Positions 12,301 through 27,300 of a DNA stretch of 64,000 nt are shown here, piece after piece (the first letter of the stretch is position 1; every line of letters starts with the position of its first letter). A program made the translations under genes and the position numbers. The notes below the pieces were generated by a model. It saw only the letters and a list, made by a program, of their open reading frames with translations. It searched no databases and was not told where the DNA came from. Origin of the DNA: Rhynochetos jubatus (Eukaryota; Chordata; Aves; Eurypygiformes; Rhynochetidae); assembly GCA_027574665.1 (NCBI GenBank), contig CM050654.1:31887722-31951721 (forward strand), read 5' to 3'.

Positions 12301-15300
12301 GTGTGCGCAAGAGGGAGATGGGCATGAAGTCGTGTAAGCCCAGCGCCATCTACTGCAGACAGCATTCCTGGTAGCTTGGGCACGTTAAAAAAGGGTAGTG
12401 ACCTCGGATAGAGCCAGAGTGGCAGCATGAAACCAACAGCTCTGATGGCTGGGGAAAAAAACCCAAAACCCAACCAATATTTGTTCTTCAGCCTTATAAG
12501 AATGTGCATTACTGTCAGAGAGGAGAGCTGTGCAGGATGGAAAGACTAGACTGTGTTTCAGTCACTCATTTTTTCAGGTAGCAGGCAGCCCTACATATTT
12601 GCTGAGAACAGAAAAAAAAATCTGTGCTTTGCTTTCTTGATGCACAGAGGGATTTTTAGAATGAAAAACATAATTCTTAAACTCTGAGAAATTCAGTCAT
12701 GGGGTACTGCCATGAAATTGCTTTTAAAATGCAGCAAAGCCCAGGTCAGAAAAAACATGTAAAAGCAGCTTAAAATATATCTTCCACCTCCATGTAAGTT
12801 GTCACAGTTTAAAATCAGGGAAAAAAAAAAAGAAACATTTTGCAGAATTTTGACAACAGAAGGCAGTAACAATCATGCCAGATCTCTGCATATTTCAGTG
12901 TGTACTCTGAGGATATCTGTTAGGTATTTTGACTTTGAATAAACCCAAATGCTGATTGTTTCAGGACTGCTGCAGATTTTTGTTTTGCTTAAAGGATTCA
13001 ACACAAAGTTGTGACCCGAGGAGCTTTGATACTCAACAGATCTCTGACATTACCAAATTGCAAAGAGAGAAGCCGTACAATTGGTTTCCATCCTTCCCTG
13101 GCTTTGTGTGACTTTTTACATTTTAAATTTGGCAGTTTGCAACTATCTAATATGCAGATGTTCTCTTAAAAATTCCTGGGTTTGATCTTGGCTGTTTCCC
13201 GTGTGACGTTAAGCATGAAATTACAACCAGGCGTTCAGCTTAGCAAATGGAAGCATGCATGGAGAACTCCAGAAACCCGCTGCCTCGGTGTGCCTATCTG
13301 ATAGGCTGTGAAGCATCCAAGTTCACAACAGTTTTTACTGCCTGGGACAACACTCTAACTTTCCAGGCCTTTGTTTCTGTCTGAGTGGTGGCTTCCATGA
13401 AAAGTTTATAGCGAAGTCTTCAGAGCTAGAGCTTTTGTTAACTGCGCACCATCATACACCTCTGAAACTGAATGCACACTTTATCTGGCTATAGACATGT
13501 TGTTCCCTGCAAAATGTCTTAAGCTGTGAAATGCAATTAATGAGTCTTAGTCTTGCACAAGTGAGAAAACGTGTGTACGTCTGTGACTTTAACCAGGCAG
13601 TTTAACACAGCCTGTTCATTTCATTAACCTCTATACAGCATACAACTTATACTTAACGACAGAATTAAGTACCCTTTTTACCTTCCACTGTCAGTTCCAC
13701 AGTCACTTGACGAACCCCACCATCATTTGCAGCCTCGCAGGTGTATTTACCACCATCGCTTTCCTCTACACCTTTGATTACCAAGCTGAATATCCCCCGA
13801 ATGCTGCGGTCCACGACATAATGGTCTCCCTCTGGGATAGGATGTCCATTTCTGTACCACGTGATCTGAGGCTCGGGGTAGCCTCTGACCTGGAGAGATA
13901 TGAGAGAGAGTGAAAAAAGAAGGTAAACATAACAGATGGTGGGATTAGGAAGAAATATTGGACATTCAGCAATGCAGTGGAAAGTTCTTGACACAGGAGC
14001 TGTTAAACACATACTCTGTGCAAGCCAAATGGCAGAATATAATGAAATGAAAAAAAAACCCTCTTGGATAAGTCAAACTTATAATCACAAGACCATTCAG
14101 GCAGATGGTCAGAACCTACACAGAAAAGTTTCTCAGTAGAAGTGTTTACCTGCAGAATCACAGTAAGGGTGCCAGTGGAGAATCCTGACACCTGGGTCCC
14201 CATTGTTCGGAGACTCAAGGGCAGTATACCTCTAAGTATGCAAGACTGAAAGGTTTCTAGACCAAAAATTTCCAGTATGGTTGCTGAAGGTTAGGCTTAT
14301 ACTGTAAATCTGTATGGAGCCATCTAGTTTTCAAATGTGCTGAGATACAGTAGCTCCTGACAATGTACAGGCAAGAAACGCAGAGGCATACCAAACGTTG
14401 TCTTGATCTTTAAAAGCAGAAGATAAGGAGCTGCAATTTGAGAAAGTGTCATTAAGGGTCGTTCTCATGTTATGGTGGTAGGGGGACTATAAAGACCTAG
14501 ACACGTTCACACAAACACGCTGCTCAACTTAGAGCTTTGTGGTAGCCTAAAGAAGAGTTTTCAACAAAATGAAGCAGTCCTGTGCTTATTAAATAACCAC
14601 AATAATACATCCGTGCCTCCTATGGCACTAATGATACGTTCACATTTGCAGGCAGATTCTCAGTTGGTATAACCGAGAATGAAGTTACTGATTTCAACTG
14701 AGCTGTTGAAACCTGCTGAAGGTCTGTGTCTTTCATAATAAAATAGGAAAAGCAGGCATACACCACTTTCCACCATAGAATTAACTCCTTAGGCAAAGGT
14801 TCTTCCTCTGCTTTATGAGAGATGCTGTCCTCTTTGAAGGTCGCTTTATATGTGTTAACTGTTAGCACACTGGCCCAGCCATCATAACAGCTCCTGATCA
14901 CAGTATTTCACCCTTCCTTCCTATTCTCCACTCTGACAGCTCTCCATCTTCCGACTCTTTGATCCTTTGCCTACATGTCATGAAGTAACTGAGAGGGTCA
15001 AGATGAGCTGGGATGAGTAATAGTTGTGGCTGCGTTTGCTTACTGGAAAATGATGCATTTTGAACTATGTTACCAAACCTTGGCAACGGAACAGGAAGTC
15101 CCTTCAACCTCCAAGTGGGCAAAATATTGATGATCTGTCTTGATGTGAAGACGGCTTGGTTGTGGCTTGCCCAAATTCCTCCCAGCATTCTCGGTTTGCA
15201 ATCCACATTTCGGTTCTACTTTCTTCTGACTGCACAGCACTTACTTTCCAAATTACAATCTTTAGCCAACCAACCTTATCCATTCTTTGCTTCTCTTCTT

Positions 15301-18300
15301 TCAAAACCTGTCATTTTTAGTCCAGCCACACCTCACTCCAGCTGGGTTTCTCATCTGTTGGCACTGAACCTACAGCTGTCAGAAATTTTTCTCTTTCCTT
15401 CAGTTCATTGGGTATCAGTTCAGACAAATTAATTTTGCCAGTGATGTGGTGATCTCTTCTTTCTGGCACTACTTACTGAATGTAGAAAAAGGACATTAAT
15501 ATTTGCCAAGAGCATGAATATGCTGAATAAGCATTTCCAGCTCTGGTACAAACTTCTCAAGTTCTTTCTGAGTCTATCTTTACCTAAGTAAGAGCCATGT
15601 CCCATGAAGAATACATTGTGGGGTCCTGCACATGGGGAGTCAATCGCCATTTAAAAATACCACAGCATCTTTCTAAAACTTTTTTGCAGCACAACTTTTC
15701 TTTCCTGTGCTTCCTGAAAAACAGCAGCTCCCACTCAGCCATGCCCCCTAATGCAACTCCAGCTAGTTTAGTGCTTACTCAGAAGGCAAGGGCCCAGGAA
15801 TATCTTTCTCAGCACACCTCATTTTCAGAAGAAGGGAGCTGTGAAGCATCAGTATGAGATTTTTACAGTAGTGTAACTCCTGTTAATTGTTAATATGCTC
15901 ACTAGTACAGAAAGTGACTTGTACCAAGTAACTGCTTCTTACTATTAACTTGCCAATGGCCTCTGACCTATCGTTTAATTTTACATTAAGAAACCAACAG
16001 ATTCAGTGGCTTACCTAAAGCCAGAGAGTATATCAGTGGAGTTTCTAACTTTCATTTTTACTTCAGTCAGTATTAAGATTTCCTTGAATTTGACATATTT
16101 GAGGCAGAATGGCTTTGTAACTGCTATTTCGAGTAATACAATAGAGTAAAATGACAAAGTAACACCTGAATTGGTGTGAAGAATGCACCTTTTCAATGCA
16201 TTACATCACAGTTTCTTTACCAACATTAATCTAGCCACGTGTTTACAGCTTCTGAGATTCTGGCCTGTGAATACAAGTCATCAATTACACATCACCTAAT
16301 AGATTTACTAATTTTTCCAGTTCACAATTATTCCTTCTGGTATTTTCCTCTATCTATTATTCAATCCAGCTTCAAAGCTCCCAAGCATAAGCTTTCCATC
16401 ACTTATCCCAAGGAACTCTTGGCATTGAAGCAATGGGAAACACCTTCCTTCCATATTTATTTTTAATTTATCATATTAAAACCCTCTTGGACCACACAAG
16501 GCTCTTTTTAACTGACCCCTCAGGCTCTGGTAGACCATACACACCCTTCCAGTATCACATGGCCAGGCCTACATTAAGTATTTTTCCTTTTCTTCCATGC
16601 ATGTTTATTTTATGCTTGCTATGTCTGTATTATTCTGTTCATCCACACCTCTACACTGAGGAAATGCCACACAGAAAATTACAAACACAGGCAATCAGCA
16701 TGCCAATCCTTTCAAAAGGTTGTGCCATTCCCTTCCCAAGCTCTGTATTTTTTTCTTTCATTTGCTGTCAAAAATGAAATGATGGGAAAGCAGAAGTTTA
16801 CAGAATTGCTCTGTTGCAAGGATTTATTTCAGGTTTGGGCTTGGAATGTGTTTCAGACTGAGCCAGCCCTCTCTGAAATACATAGTCTTGCCATAAAAGT
16901 GTCAGAGACCCTTAAACGAATCACTGGTTACTAGGTTTTGATCCTAATGGATCAATTCCAGAACTGCAGCAGGTTTTATATTCCTCCCTAACCTTTCCAG
17001 AGCTCACTAAAAACATCTGCCTTGAATAAATCCACAGCAAAGAGAAATTTATCCACTTATTTAATGCCCAGCAGCAGAAGGCTATAACCTTTATTTACAG
17101 CTTGGCCTCTGTGAGCATTGCCAGTCCCAGTGAGGCTACAGTTTTTCTTTACCGCTCTACAACACTAACAAGTGGAAAATTGATGGCAAGCAGCAAATAA
17201 CCACTGTATTAGCACAAACATGAGTTTTGAGTTTTTGACTGGCCCCATCAACTGCTTAGAGTCTTCCTGGAAAAGTCTGCTAAGATAAAGCAGGCTGCCT
17301 GCTCCATGCCTCATCACAGCAAGTGGAAAGAGCTGAGAGAGGACCTGTTCCCTGTGAAACTTCCTGAGTTAAGATTCAGTTCTGCCACTAGGTCTGGGGG
17401 AATGCTATTGAAAAGGGATGGCACCGGCTTCCCAGATAAAAGAAATAAGGAGAAAAAACACAACAAATCTATTGAAGCTGCCCACTAAAGGACAGTATTA
17501 ATAAAAAACATCCTGGTACAAACTAGTGTCCCTTGTCACAAACCTAAAGGCATTCAGTGACTACCAATGTCAAATATATTCAGTGACCCTTTTCCTTCTT
17601 TGAAAGTGCAGGGAAGATTTCCTAAAGCTTGGCCTGTATCTATGCTCCATAGAATAGTGTTTATATACCAATTTCAGAATAACACAGGTTTGCCTACTTC
17701 AGTGTGTCACAGTTGCAGTAGTAGCTTAGGACGGAAAGATGCACTCTTTTGGCTCATGCTTTTAGCTTCAAAGTCATATCCTGCTTTGTAATCGCTGCTC
17801 CTGGCTCCAGTGGGGTTAACAATGAACACAAACCTGCAGCACCTACAAAAAGTCAGCCATAAGTGACAATAAACCAAAGTGTAAGTAACTGTGAAACACT
17901 GATGGGGTGTGTACTGTTACTGAGTGCTGCTTGCTTTGACAGTAACACCTGAAGACAATTGGGAATGATGGCAAACATTACATGGCATATTCTAGCATTA
18001 CATTCCTACACTGGCAGAGATGTTCGGTGCTTGGCGTTAAGGACAAGGTAACTGTCCCATGCTGATATTCAGGGTCACAGAAACACCCTAGCAGTGACAT
18101 CAGGAAGTAAATAGCTATCAAAAGGATGACTTGGATTGCAATATTCTCTATTCAACTTTCTACAGTTAACTCGCTTCTCTATTTCATGCCCACCTTCAAC
18201 CAGAAACCAGTCATTTCTGGGAGCTACATCTCAGAAAAGGCCAGAGAGATCTGACATTGCAAAAAGATAAAAAGAGGATAGCCCCAGTTACAGTGTCAGG

Positions 18301-21300
18301 TGCTATCACTGAGCTTCTCCAAGAGTATGCTTTGGGCAGATCATTAGAAGTCACACCAGGAGGAGATATTGAGGGAGATGCAGAAAACCATTCAGAACAT
18401 GTGACAAACTTTGACCTTTATTTTGCTGCCTGCAAACAAAAGTGTGACACAAAAGAGATATGGCCTAACAAATACTCATTACTAGCATGGTGTAAACTGC
18501 TTGCACCTTTTGCAAAACTTAGAGTATTGGTCCGCCAGATTGTATCAAGAAAGTAGCAGAAGAAATGCAGTTAAGTAGCTTGACAAATTTTGTACATGAA
18601 ATTCTACTCAAAGTAGTCAAGATGTAGGAAAAAACAAAGTAGAGCACTTACACTTGAAATGTGGTAGAGACTGTACAGTGTACCTCTTCCAATGTCTAGG
18701 TATCAGCAAAAATGGAATATTATTCTCCCAATTGCAAGTTATGCATTAGATGGGCTCATCTGAAAGTCATACAGCTGAAGGCCCTCATGCAGCCTCAAGA
18801 GATTCAATCCTGACAGCAACAGCTGCTCTGTGGATGTGGCTTAGGTCCTACAAAAAAAGAGGTGTTTCCCATAGTCATCATCCTCTAGCCATTGAACACT
18901 ACCTTCCTTGAATCAAGAGGTTTTGGATCTGGACCTTGATCAAAAGACCCGAGGGGAATGAAGTACTTCAGAGCAAACTTCGAGGATGTTAAGAACTGGA
19001 TGCTCCGTAACACGGGCTGAGCCCATGTGGACAGAGCTCCGCACCCTAACAAGAAAAAAACAAACCAAAACAATCCCACTTCTTTCAGTAATAGTACATA
19101 CTGACTTGAACTCTTAATGTCAGTCTTAGGAAAAGGGGACTACAAAACTGTGGAGACTACAACAAGAGCATCATGAATACAAACCCACCTATTAGAAGGT
19201 ATATTTTATTTTAATTTTGGGGGGTTTTTTGGTTAGTGCAGGTGGGAAACATGGTTCTGGCCAGTGCAGCTCTTCTGTACGTGTTGTAACAAAGATTCTG
19301 TCAGGTTCAAACTGCAGTTTGCTTTAACAAACCAACAGTGGATGTTCTTGATAAAGGAAAGTGGACACAATACATTGTTAAGCTCCTTCCGAGACTTTAA
19401 ACACACATAAACCATACCTCAATAAGAGTTTATCCATTTGAAAAGCTTGCTTCTAAAACAGAGAACTTGCCTAGCAAGGTTAAACATGAAAATATTAAAT
19501 ATTTGGATAGTCAGTCATAACCTTGCAAACAAAGCAAAAAACCTACCACTTCTACGGAGCAGTCTGGAATCTACAATTGCCCTGTTTAAAGTGAAAACGG
19601 AATACATACGAGGACCAAACATAGCTCACCCCAAAGCTTTACCTATTGTACGTACAAGAAATAATAATGGTCTTTCGGTAAGACTTGGGTATGTTTTGGT
19701 TTAAGTGCCGAACTCTGATACAATACATCTGGTTTCTTATTTCTCATGTACACAGTCCTCAAAGTTAGTTCTTTGGGTGTACCCTTAATAGGAACACAAC
19801 TCTGAAAATGTAACTCTTCATAACTGGTGTGTGCAATTATCTGCTTCTTCTCCCTAATGATGTGGAGCAGGGAGAAGAAAAGGACAGCACAGGTCTTCAA
19901 ATGGACCCTTGTCTTGGAGGGGAAAAAAAAGGCAGCAAAAAAGCCCCACAAACAAACCCAGGAACAATTAAAAAAAAAAGAATAAAAAGTAGAATAAACC
20001 ATCGGCAAAGCACTAAAATGCTACCAGTCATTCTTTAGGCACCCATCCCTTGCAACCACTGCATTCTGTTCTTAGGCAATCTCAGATCATATTGAGCTCC
20101 TTCTCAAGGTTTCACATATAGAAGTTTCCAACCATGCACAATTTGCTTTATTCCCGTTTGTAACAATGAAAAGAAAACCTTTGGTGAGTTGAACTCCTTG
20201 ATGCTTCTAATGTTAACGTAAGGAGTGAAGGAAATCTCATGTTCCTTTAGTCTCCAGCAGAAAAAGCATATACCACAGCACTAGCATAGAAGGGCTGCAA
20301 GTTTTGTCATTGTCCCAATTGCCTTGACAAGAGAATTACCTGAAGATGCAATTCATAGAATTCAATGCAAGGGTAGGAGACCCAGAAGGTAAAGAGAGAC
20401 TTCCTATTTTTAAAAGCTATTTAAATTATTATTTCAATGCAACAGTTAGTGTGCCATATGAATTTTACCTCTTCCTAGTCCCAAGGAAATACCTGTGGTT
20501 CAGTGTCAGAGGACACTGAGTAATGTCGTTTTCACTGGCTTAAGACACGACAGCAAAGGCTGGTAACTTCTGTCTCATTTTGACTGCTGTATCCAACTAT
20601 GGGGATACGAATGAAAACCAGTGTGCTTTAGTTTATTTTTAAAAGTCCACTAACTCCCCCACCCCCAGTTTCATAAACCTATAAGGACAGAGTTCAGATT
20701 ATGGATCCTGGATCCAATCTGTTGATCATAGGGTACAATGACAGAATTCACACAAGACAGAAGCTAGAGAAAAGTAAAGGGGTAAAGGATTCCCTAGATT
20801 TTCACATGACAGACCTTTTCATAGAGTTTCCCTTTGCTGTCTGGCAATATTCAAGGGATTCTGAGGGAGCTTGGCAAAAAGTCTATTCATCCTAGAAAGC
20901 GTGGAATGATTTGATCACGTGGAAGAACTGTCTGCCATGCTTCTGTGCTTATTCCCTCCCTGACACCAATACTGACAATCTAGAATGCTGTAGCAAAAAG
21001 ATGAAAGTTTATTTTACACAAAATTCTTTGACTCTGATGAAAACACATTAGATCTTGCTTCATTAATTCTGCAATGCTCCATTTGGCTGGAAGCATGCTT
21101 TCAGTTCAGATCATAAACCAATGCTGGCATTACATGCACACTGCTTAGATAATCTAGAAGAAACATACCTAACTGGGTCTAGTAAACTACTAATGCACTT
21201 CACAGTTCCTAACTAAGAAGGAATTCAGGTACTCAAGGACAAAGCTTCCATCTTAAAATGCATAAACACACACACAGAAAAAGAATGCACAAACACAGCC

Positions 21301-24300
21301 ATTACGGTGCTCATGGGCAAAAGATGTGACAAGAAAGCAAAGGCGCTCTAAACAGCCAGAAGTACACTGAGCATACAGGCCTGAGCAGTGCAGTACCTTA
21401 GCATATCACCAGGGCAGGCTTAGGCAGGCCTCCCAGACTGTGCATGAGGCACCGTCTGTTTAAATCTTGCTTGACATTTTATTGTGCCTTCCTATTTTTT
21501 CTGTTTTGGAAAATATCAAAGAAACACTGCTTACTCATTTCTACATCATTCATGATTGTATAAACCTGTTCCAAATCCTTGTCTGCTTGTATTTTCAGGC
21601 TGAAGGGCCTTTTTGTTTTTAAATCTGTGCTTGTACTAGGAACCATGACATACCTCCAATAATCCTTGTCAAATTCTGTCTCTTTTCTAGCCTCAGATAA
21701 AGACAGATCAGAACTGATTGTAACATCCAAAACGTGGGAACCCACAGACTTGCAGACTGACACTGCAGTCAGTTTCAGGTTTTTTGCTGGTTTTTGTTTG
21801 GTTGATTGGTTTGGGGGGGGTTGTTTTTTTCTTTCGTTTTTTTAAGACTATTTGCTTTTTTTCCCTCACCTTCAGCTTATTAGCTAAAAAGCAGTTCAGG
21901 GCAAGATAATAACAGTTGGATAGTAACAGTTACTAAAAATTGAACTAAGTATATTGTATTTTCCTACTTTGTACTCATCAATGCCAAACGGCATTTGATG
22001 TTTCGTAGTCCAGGCACTAAAGAGAATGAGATTGTTTTCCAGATAGGACCCCACCAATTTTAATTCTGACTTTATAGCAATTCTGCATGATCTGCAGAAT
22101 TTGCCGTCTCACCATTCAACCCTTTTTTGCAGACTGCAAACGTGCTGAACACTCCACATCCTACGACCGTTCTTTAAGGGAATCAGCATTCATGGTACTC
22201 CCAGCAGGGGAGAATTTATTACCTATCCATGGAAGATATGGTCTGCTAACTGAAAAGCAGACAGCACCTGCAGATCATTTCTTCTTCCATCTTCTATGTT
22301 TAATCATATTTTCTTGTAAAATTCAGTGTGGAGAGTTCCCAGAGGTGCACAGAGTATTGGCTTTGTGCTCAGTCACCAGAGTACAGCTGTTTGAATAAAG
22401 CATTGCTTTCCCAGGTACTGTAACATCTACAAGTCCATTTGTCCTACATTATTTGTGAAGGACTCAAGTGGAATTTCAGAGCAGCACTGGGTGTCAAGCT
22501 GCTTTGAGTTTATTTAATTTCTAAGTTCAAACACAGGCCCCACAGGAAACGCTTTTAGAATTAATCACATGCAGAGGTGCTTTCCCTAAATTAGATTTTA
22601 TTTCATTTAAAGAATAAGTTTCAATTTATTGCATTTAAAGTAACATCGTTATAGGAGTCTTCAGACAGCCTCAGAATAACCTGAAATGTCACTCAGGTGA
22701 ATACAGAACACTATCAAGGTGGACTCTCCTCTTTCTAGTATAATGGACAAGGGGAACACACTGTAGAGAGAAACACAGTTCCACGTAGTTACAGTGTCAA
22801 TCAGCAAGGGAATTGGAGGTTGTAAATCTGTTACACTAATGGGGGCATTTTCACACAGGTGTTGCAGTCTCAGAGTGGCAGTGTTGTTTTGATGGAGCTT
22901 CAATAAATCATTCTACCAGCAGCAACATCTGCCTTTTTACTTTCCCCACACTGTAGCCAGCTGACCTGTAGCCATTAAGCACATGAGGAGAATTTCATGC
23001 AAACCACCCATATAGCTCACCTGGACCTTTTTTCCTGTAAATATGAGTTTTCTGAACTTAAATGGGACTGTAAATAGACTGAATCTCTGTCCATCTTTAG
23101 ATTTATATTTATTCATTGTCCAATTTTTAAAAGAGTTTATTTAGGTTGGCAATTCAAAAGCAGTGAGATACCACAAACCTTGGCTAGGTCTAGGCGAAAG
23201 CTTAGGCTCTTTCCCCCATTGCCCCCCAGATGCTGTCCTGGCTCCCTCCCCTGTAGCTGTTATACGTGGTTATGAGTTACAGTGGCACACAAAGATGACA
23301 AGGTCTCTGCAAAGTGGTGAGATTCTGAGACTTTGTCAAAGGATGGTGCAGGATACTGAGTTGTGTACAAACTGAAGACAATTTCAGATCCAAAATAGGT
23401 AGATGACACGTGGGAAAGTGTCGCACTGACTTCATAGCTGAGGATCAGGTTGCAGCACAGGAGGGCAGCTGCTTTTCTTACCCTGAATAATGACTAAAGC
23501 CATCACCATCATATTAATGTGTTTGTACACTGGTATCAAAGTGCACAGTGGTGAGTAACAGTAAAGAGGGTCTAGACAAGAGTGTCCAGAGTCTTAGCAG
23601 CAAAATGAGAGGCATCTAAATTAGTGTTACAAATAAGAGAATGTTAACTCACCACCATAGGAGAGTGTGAACAACAAAATATGATACAAGTCTCTCAGAT
23701 CTCAGTAACTTCAGTATGACTACCATACAGCTCTGCAGAGTTACAGAGCCTGTAAAATTGGCCAAAATGATTTCAAAGGCAAGAACAAGCCCAAGAGCTC
23801 TCAACAAAACAGGGAAAATAAACTTGGCAGCCCTTTCTTGGGAGAAATTCTCATCAATTTTAATGAGAATTTTCTCTGCTTCTGAGTCTCTCCTTAAAGA
23901 AGTAAAAAAAGGCAAACTGCAGAGGAAGGTTTCTTCCCATGGCCTGACTGATGTTAAGGCTTTTTAAAAAGTGTTAGATTTTATGAGGTTTGAATAGTTT
24001 GAATAGCCTAAAATGCAAAAAAAAAAAAAAAAAAAATCAAAGAAATAACTGATCTTTGTGTGTGGTTATGGGTCATTTAGGATTATGCAGTAAGAATGTA
24101 AATCACTTCAAAGGGAAACAACTGTGGCTGCTGAATGGAAAGAAGACTCTTGCTAACTGTTCCACGTAGCCCAGCAAGCCCCTAAAATGCGCTCTCTTTC
24201 CCCATCCTTCTCTTCCTCCCCATCTTTGGTGATTCTGAATCAAGTTGTCTACCAAATGAAGCAGCTGCCTGAAGTCGGTAGCAATGAGTTTAGGAGCATG

Positions 24301-27300
24301 ACAGAAGTTTCCTGATAGGATGAGTTTTCATATCAGAACAGCAGTAGCATTTACTACAGAAACCAAGATTTTAAAAAAATCAGACCCGAGTTTCACTGTG
24401 CTGTGAGAGCTGTGAGAACAGGAGCAGTTCATTCACTTCCACTGCAATACTGACAGCGTGATTTACTGTGTTTGCCACTACTTTTGTTCATAAATTCTGT
24501 TTGGCAGCACTAGAAGAAAGGCTGAAACATAAACCAGTTTAACATAAAAATACATTGTTGGGCACTGTCTCCCCTCTTCCCACCACAAAACCCTGAGCTT
24601 TTAACACTTGACAAACATTTGTACTTTCAGTTGTGAATCCTTCATTCAGCAACAATTCAGAAAGGTGATAACGATTGTTTAGACCAAGCACAAGCACTAA
24701 GGAGCCCCCTGAAAAGTACAGGATGAAATTAGCCTCAACATTCCCCTCCATCATTAGAAAAATGTGTCTATGTCCCCACTTAGAAGGAAAAGCGTAAACA
24801 TTCAGCTGTTTTATCTCACAGAACTGATTACAGAATTCACTGAGCCACAGCTTGAGACTAGGACACCATCAGGTCAAAAAACTGCTGATACGACACTGAA
24901 AAAGCAAAATTAAACAGGGTCAATTATTTTCAGAGCAATGATCCCTTCATAACAATAATACTTGGGGTTTGAATTGGCAGTCACTTTTTAAAGATGACAA
25001 TCCACTCTGTTTCTTTCCTTTCTCAAGAGAATGAGCATCATTCACTGTATAACACTTGCAAAAAACTAATTTTTCCATTGTATATTATTTCTGAAACACT
25101 GAAGATGTGGGGTTTTTTTTTTTTTGCTTACCTATGTGAAGTTTCTGACTTAATATCTTCTTGTAGGAGGTGTGTCACAGACCAAAAGAGCTTCCTACTT
25201 TCCTAGTCTGGGAATGCTGTTCTTAGGAATTCAGTATCAATACACAATATCAACAGGAAAGAAAACTTCATAAATTCACAGGAGCACACAATATGCATGA
25301 CCTACTATGGAAAATTAATAAAAAAACCAAAATATGTGCTTCATTTCTATGTCCAAAATGCACAGCTACAGGAAAAAAAATGTTTGGAGGTATGAATTCC
25401 TAATTAAGGGCAACAATCCACATCTACAATGTAAGGTGGTAACAAAACCTCTTTGCTCTGAATGAACGTGCCCATACTTTATCAATTTCTAGCCACACAA
25501 GATTTATTCCCTGCAATTTAGAAGCCTGGCAGCAGCTACAGAAAATGCTAAGATTGGATTTTGTTGTTGAGTTGAATGCACGATTGCATGTTCATTTAAA
25601 GACTCTCTGCTGATAGTGACGAATGCTACTGGCAGAGACAGTGCTCTGGATAGGCTATAAAATTCTCCAGTTATGTGTACTGCTTCGTTGTTACTGCTGC
25701 TCGGTAGGGCTGGCAAGCACTCTGGGCATGAACTGCTATTTGTTTTAGATTTCATTTTAAAGTAGAACTGATGTCATTACAAAGAGGTGTAAAACACAAT
25801 GTTGGGTTGTGAAGATACAAATACATGAGACAGCCTAAACATCTCGAGGTTCCCACTGCATTGTTTATTCCACTGCATTGTTTATTCCACTACATGCAAC
25901 TTACTGCTATGCATTAAATAATTAACACTTCCACAATTAATTAATTAACAATTCCACTTCCCTATTGAAAACCATCAGCTGTTTATTAGCAACTGTCAGT
26001 AATGCTTTTATCCTGTAATTATCTGTAAAATCTATGAGCTTTCCAGGCTTCACACACATCCTTTTTGATTAAAGCTTAGAAGAGGTAACTCAGAGTACAA
26101 TACACAAACTGCTGTGTTTAAAGTAGAAATAAAAAAAATCACAATCAAGGCCTGAGCAAAAACTGTTTAAAAGAAAAAAAACCCTCAAAGCACTAACTGA
26201 AATACTAAGTATAAATTGATGTGGCTATAAATTTCCAGTTCAACAGTTCAGAATAAATATTTATAGACATGCTGAGTTCAAGAGAAATTTTGCGGGCTCG
26301 CCTCTTCTTTCTAATGCTTTCTCTCAAAACTAAAATCGCTGTGATCTTGGTAAGAGCGACTCGCACGTGCACTCCAAACTAGCTACATTTGTTTAGGTTG
26401 TGGAAAAAGTGCTTACTCTGCATATGCTTTCAATAGAGCTCCACTTAACTGCAGTTGCTGGCATTCCATGCGGAGAGATCCGAACAAATCCAGCAGAATG
26501 TTTTCCATCAAACCTGTGTGTGTAACAGTCTTCTGAGCAGACAAATCTTTGCCCATTAAGACATGCCCATTAGCATGTCCCAACAGGCAAACAAACTAGC
26601 TTTTGTGCCAAGGCACTGAGGATCTAACTCCGGCATCGTGTTTTCAGTGATGTTCTTAGCCCAACCGCAGTCACCTAGATATTGGCGCCACTTGCACCTA
26701 TTGCAAATCTTAACTTTCTCTTCCAAAGTCAGAGGCTATTTATCTCCAATAAGGACAAGTTTGTGTCTAAGGTACTGGGTGAGAATTGAATTTCTGGAAG
26801 ACAGCAGTTCAGTTCTGAATCCAGGTGTGCGTTTCTGTGTGATCTTGCACAAAGCAATAACGGTCACTGGCCTCAGTACTCCACACAAAGGTCAAGGGAG
26901 GTAACAATGACTATTTCCTCTGTTCTTTTAGCTAGGAAAGTCATCAGAGAAGGGTCCAACTCCAGACTGGCCTCTGTGTGTGCTAAATACTGCCAGCAAG
27001 CACACACGAGGAGTCCAGTCTAACTTCATTGTTTAAGTGGTACCATGAAATAAGTAAAAAAATCAATGCCATTTGCCATAGTTCTTTAATCTGTATTTCC
27101 AAGGTTTTATCAAGTTTTTTTCTTCCAGTGCCCTGGCTTTTACCATAAATATTTCAAAACAAAGTTATATTTGCCTCCCTGTAAAGGCTAACTGCCGAGT
27201 TATTCGTTTATAAAGGAACACCAGAATTTATATAAACCAAAGAAACAAGCTTAAATATATTGAACTCTTGTTCCAGTGTGTTCAAAGAACAGAAAAATTT

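Noticed and set aside
15067..15432. Plus-strand 121-codon open frame
   Set aside because: No domain or motif; AT-rich intron noise.
19643..20008. Minus-strand 121-codon open frame
   Set aside because: Low-complexity aromatic stretches from T-rich DNA, no homology recognised.
24017..24036. A20 run as the tail of a processed pseudogene
   Set aside because: The upstream bases do not encode or resemble any known transcript, and no target-site duplication was seen. The same applies to the A runs at 44123, 45589 and 59398.
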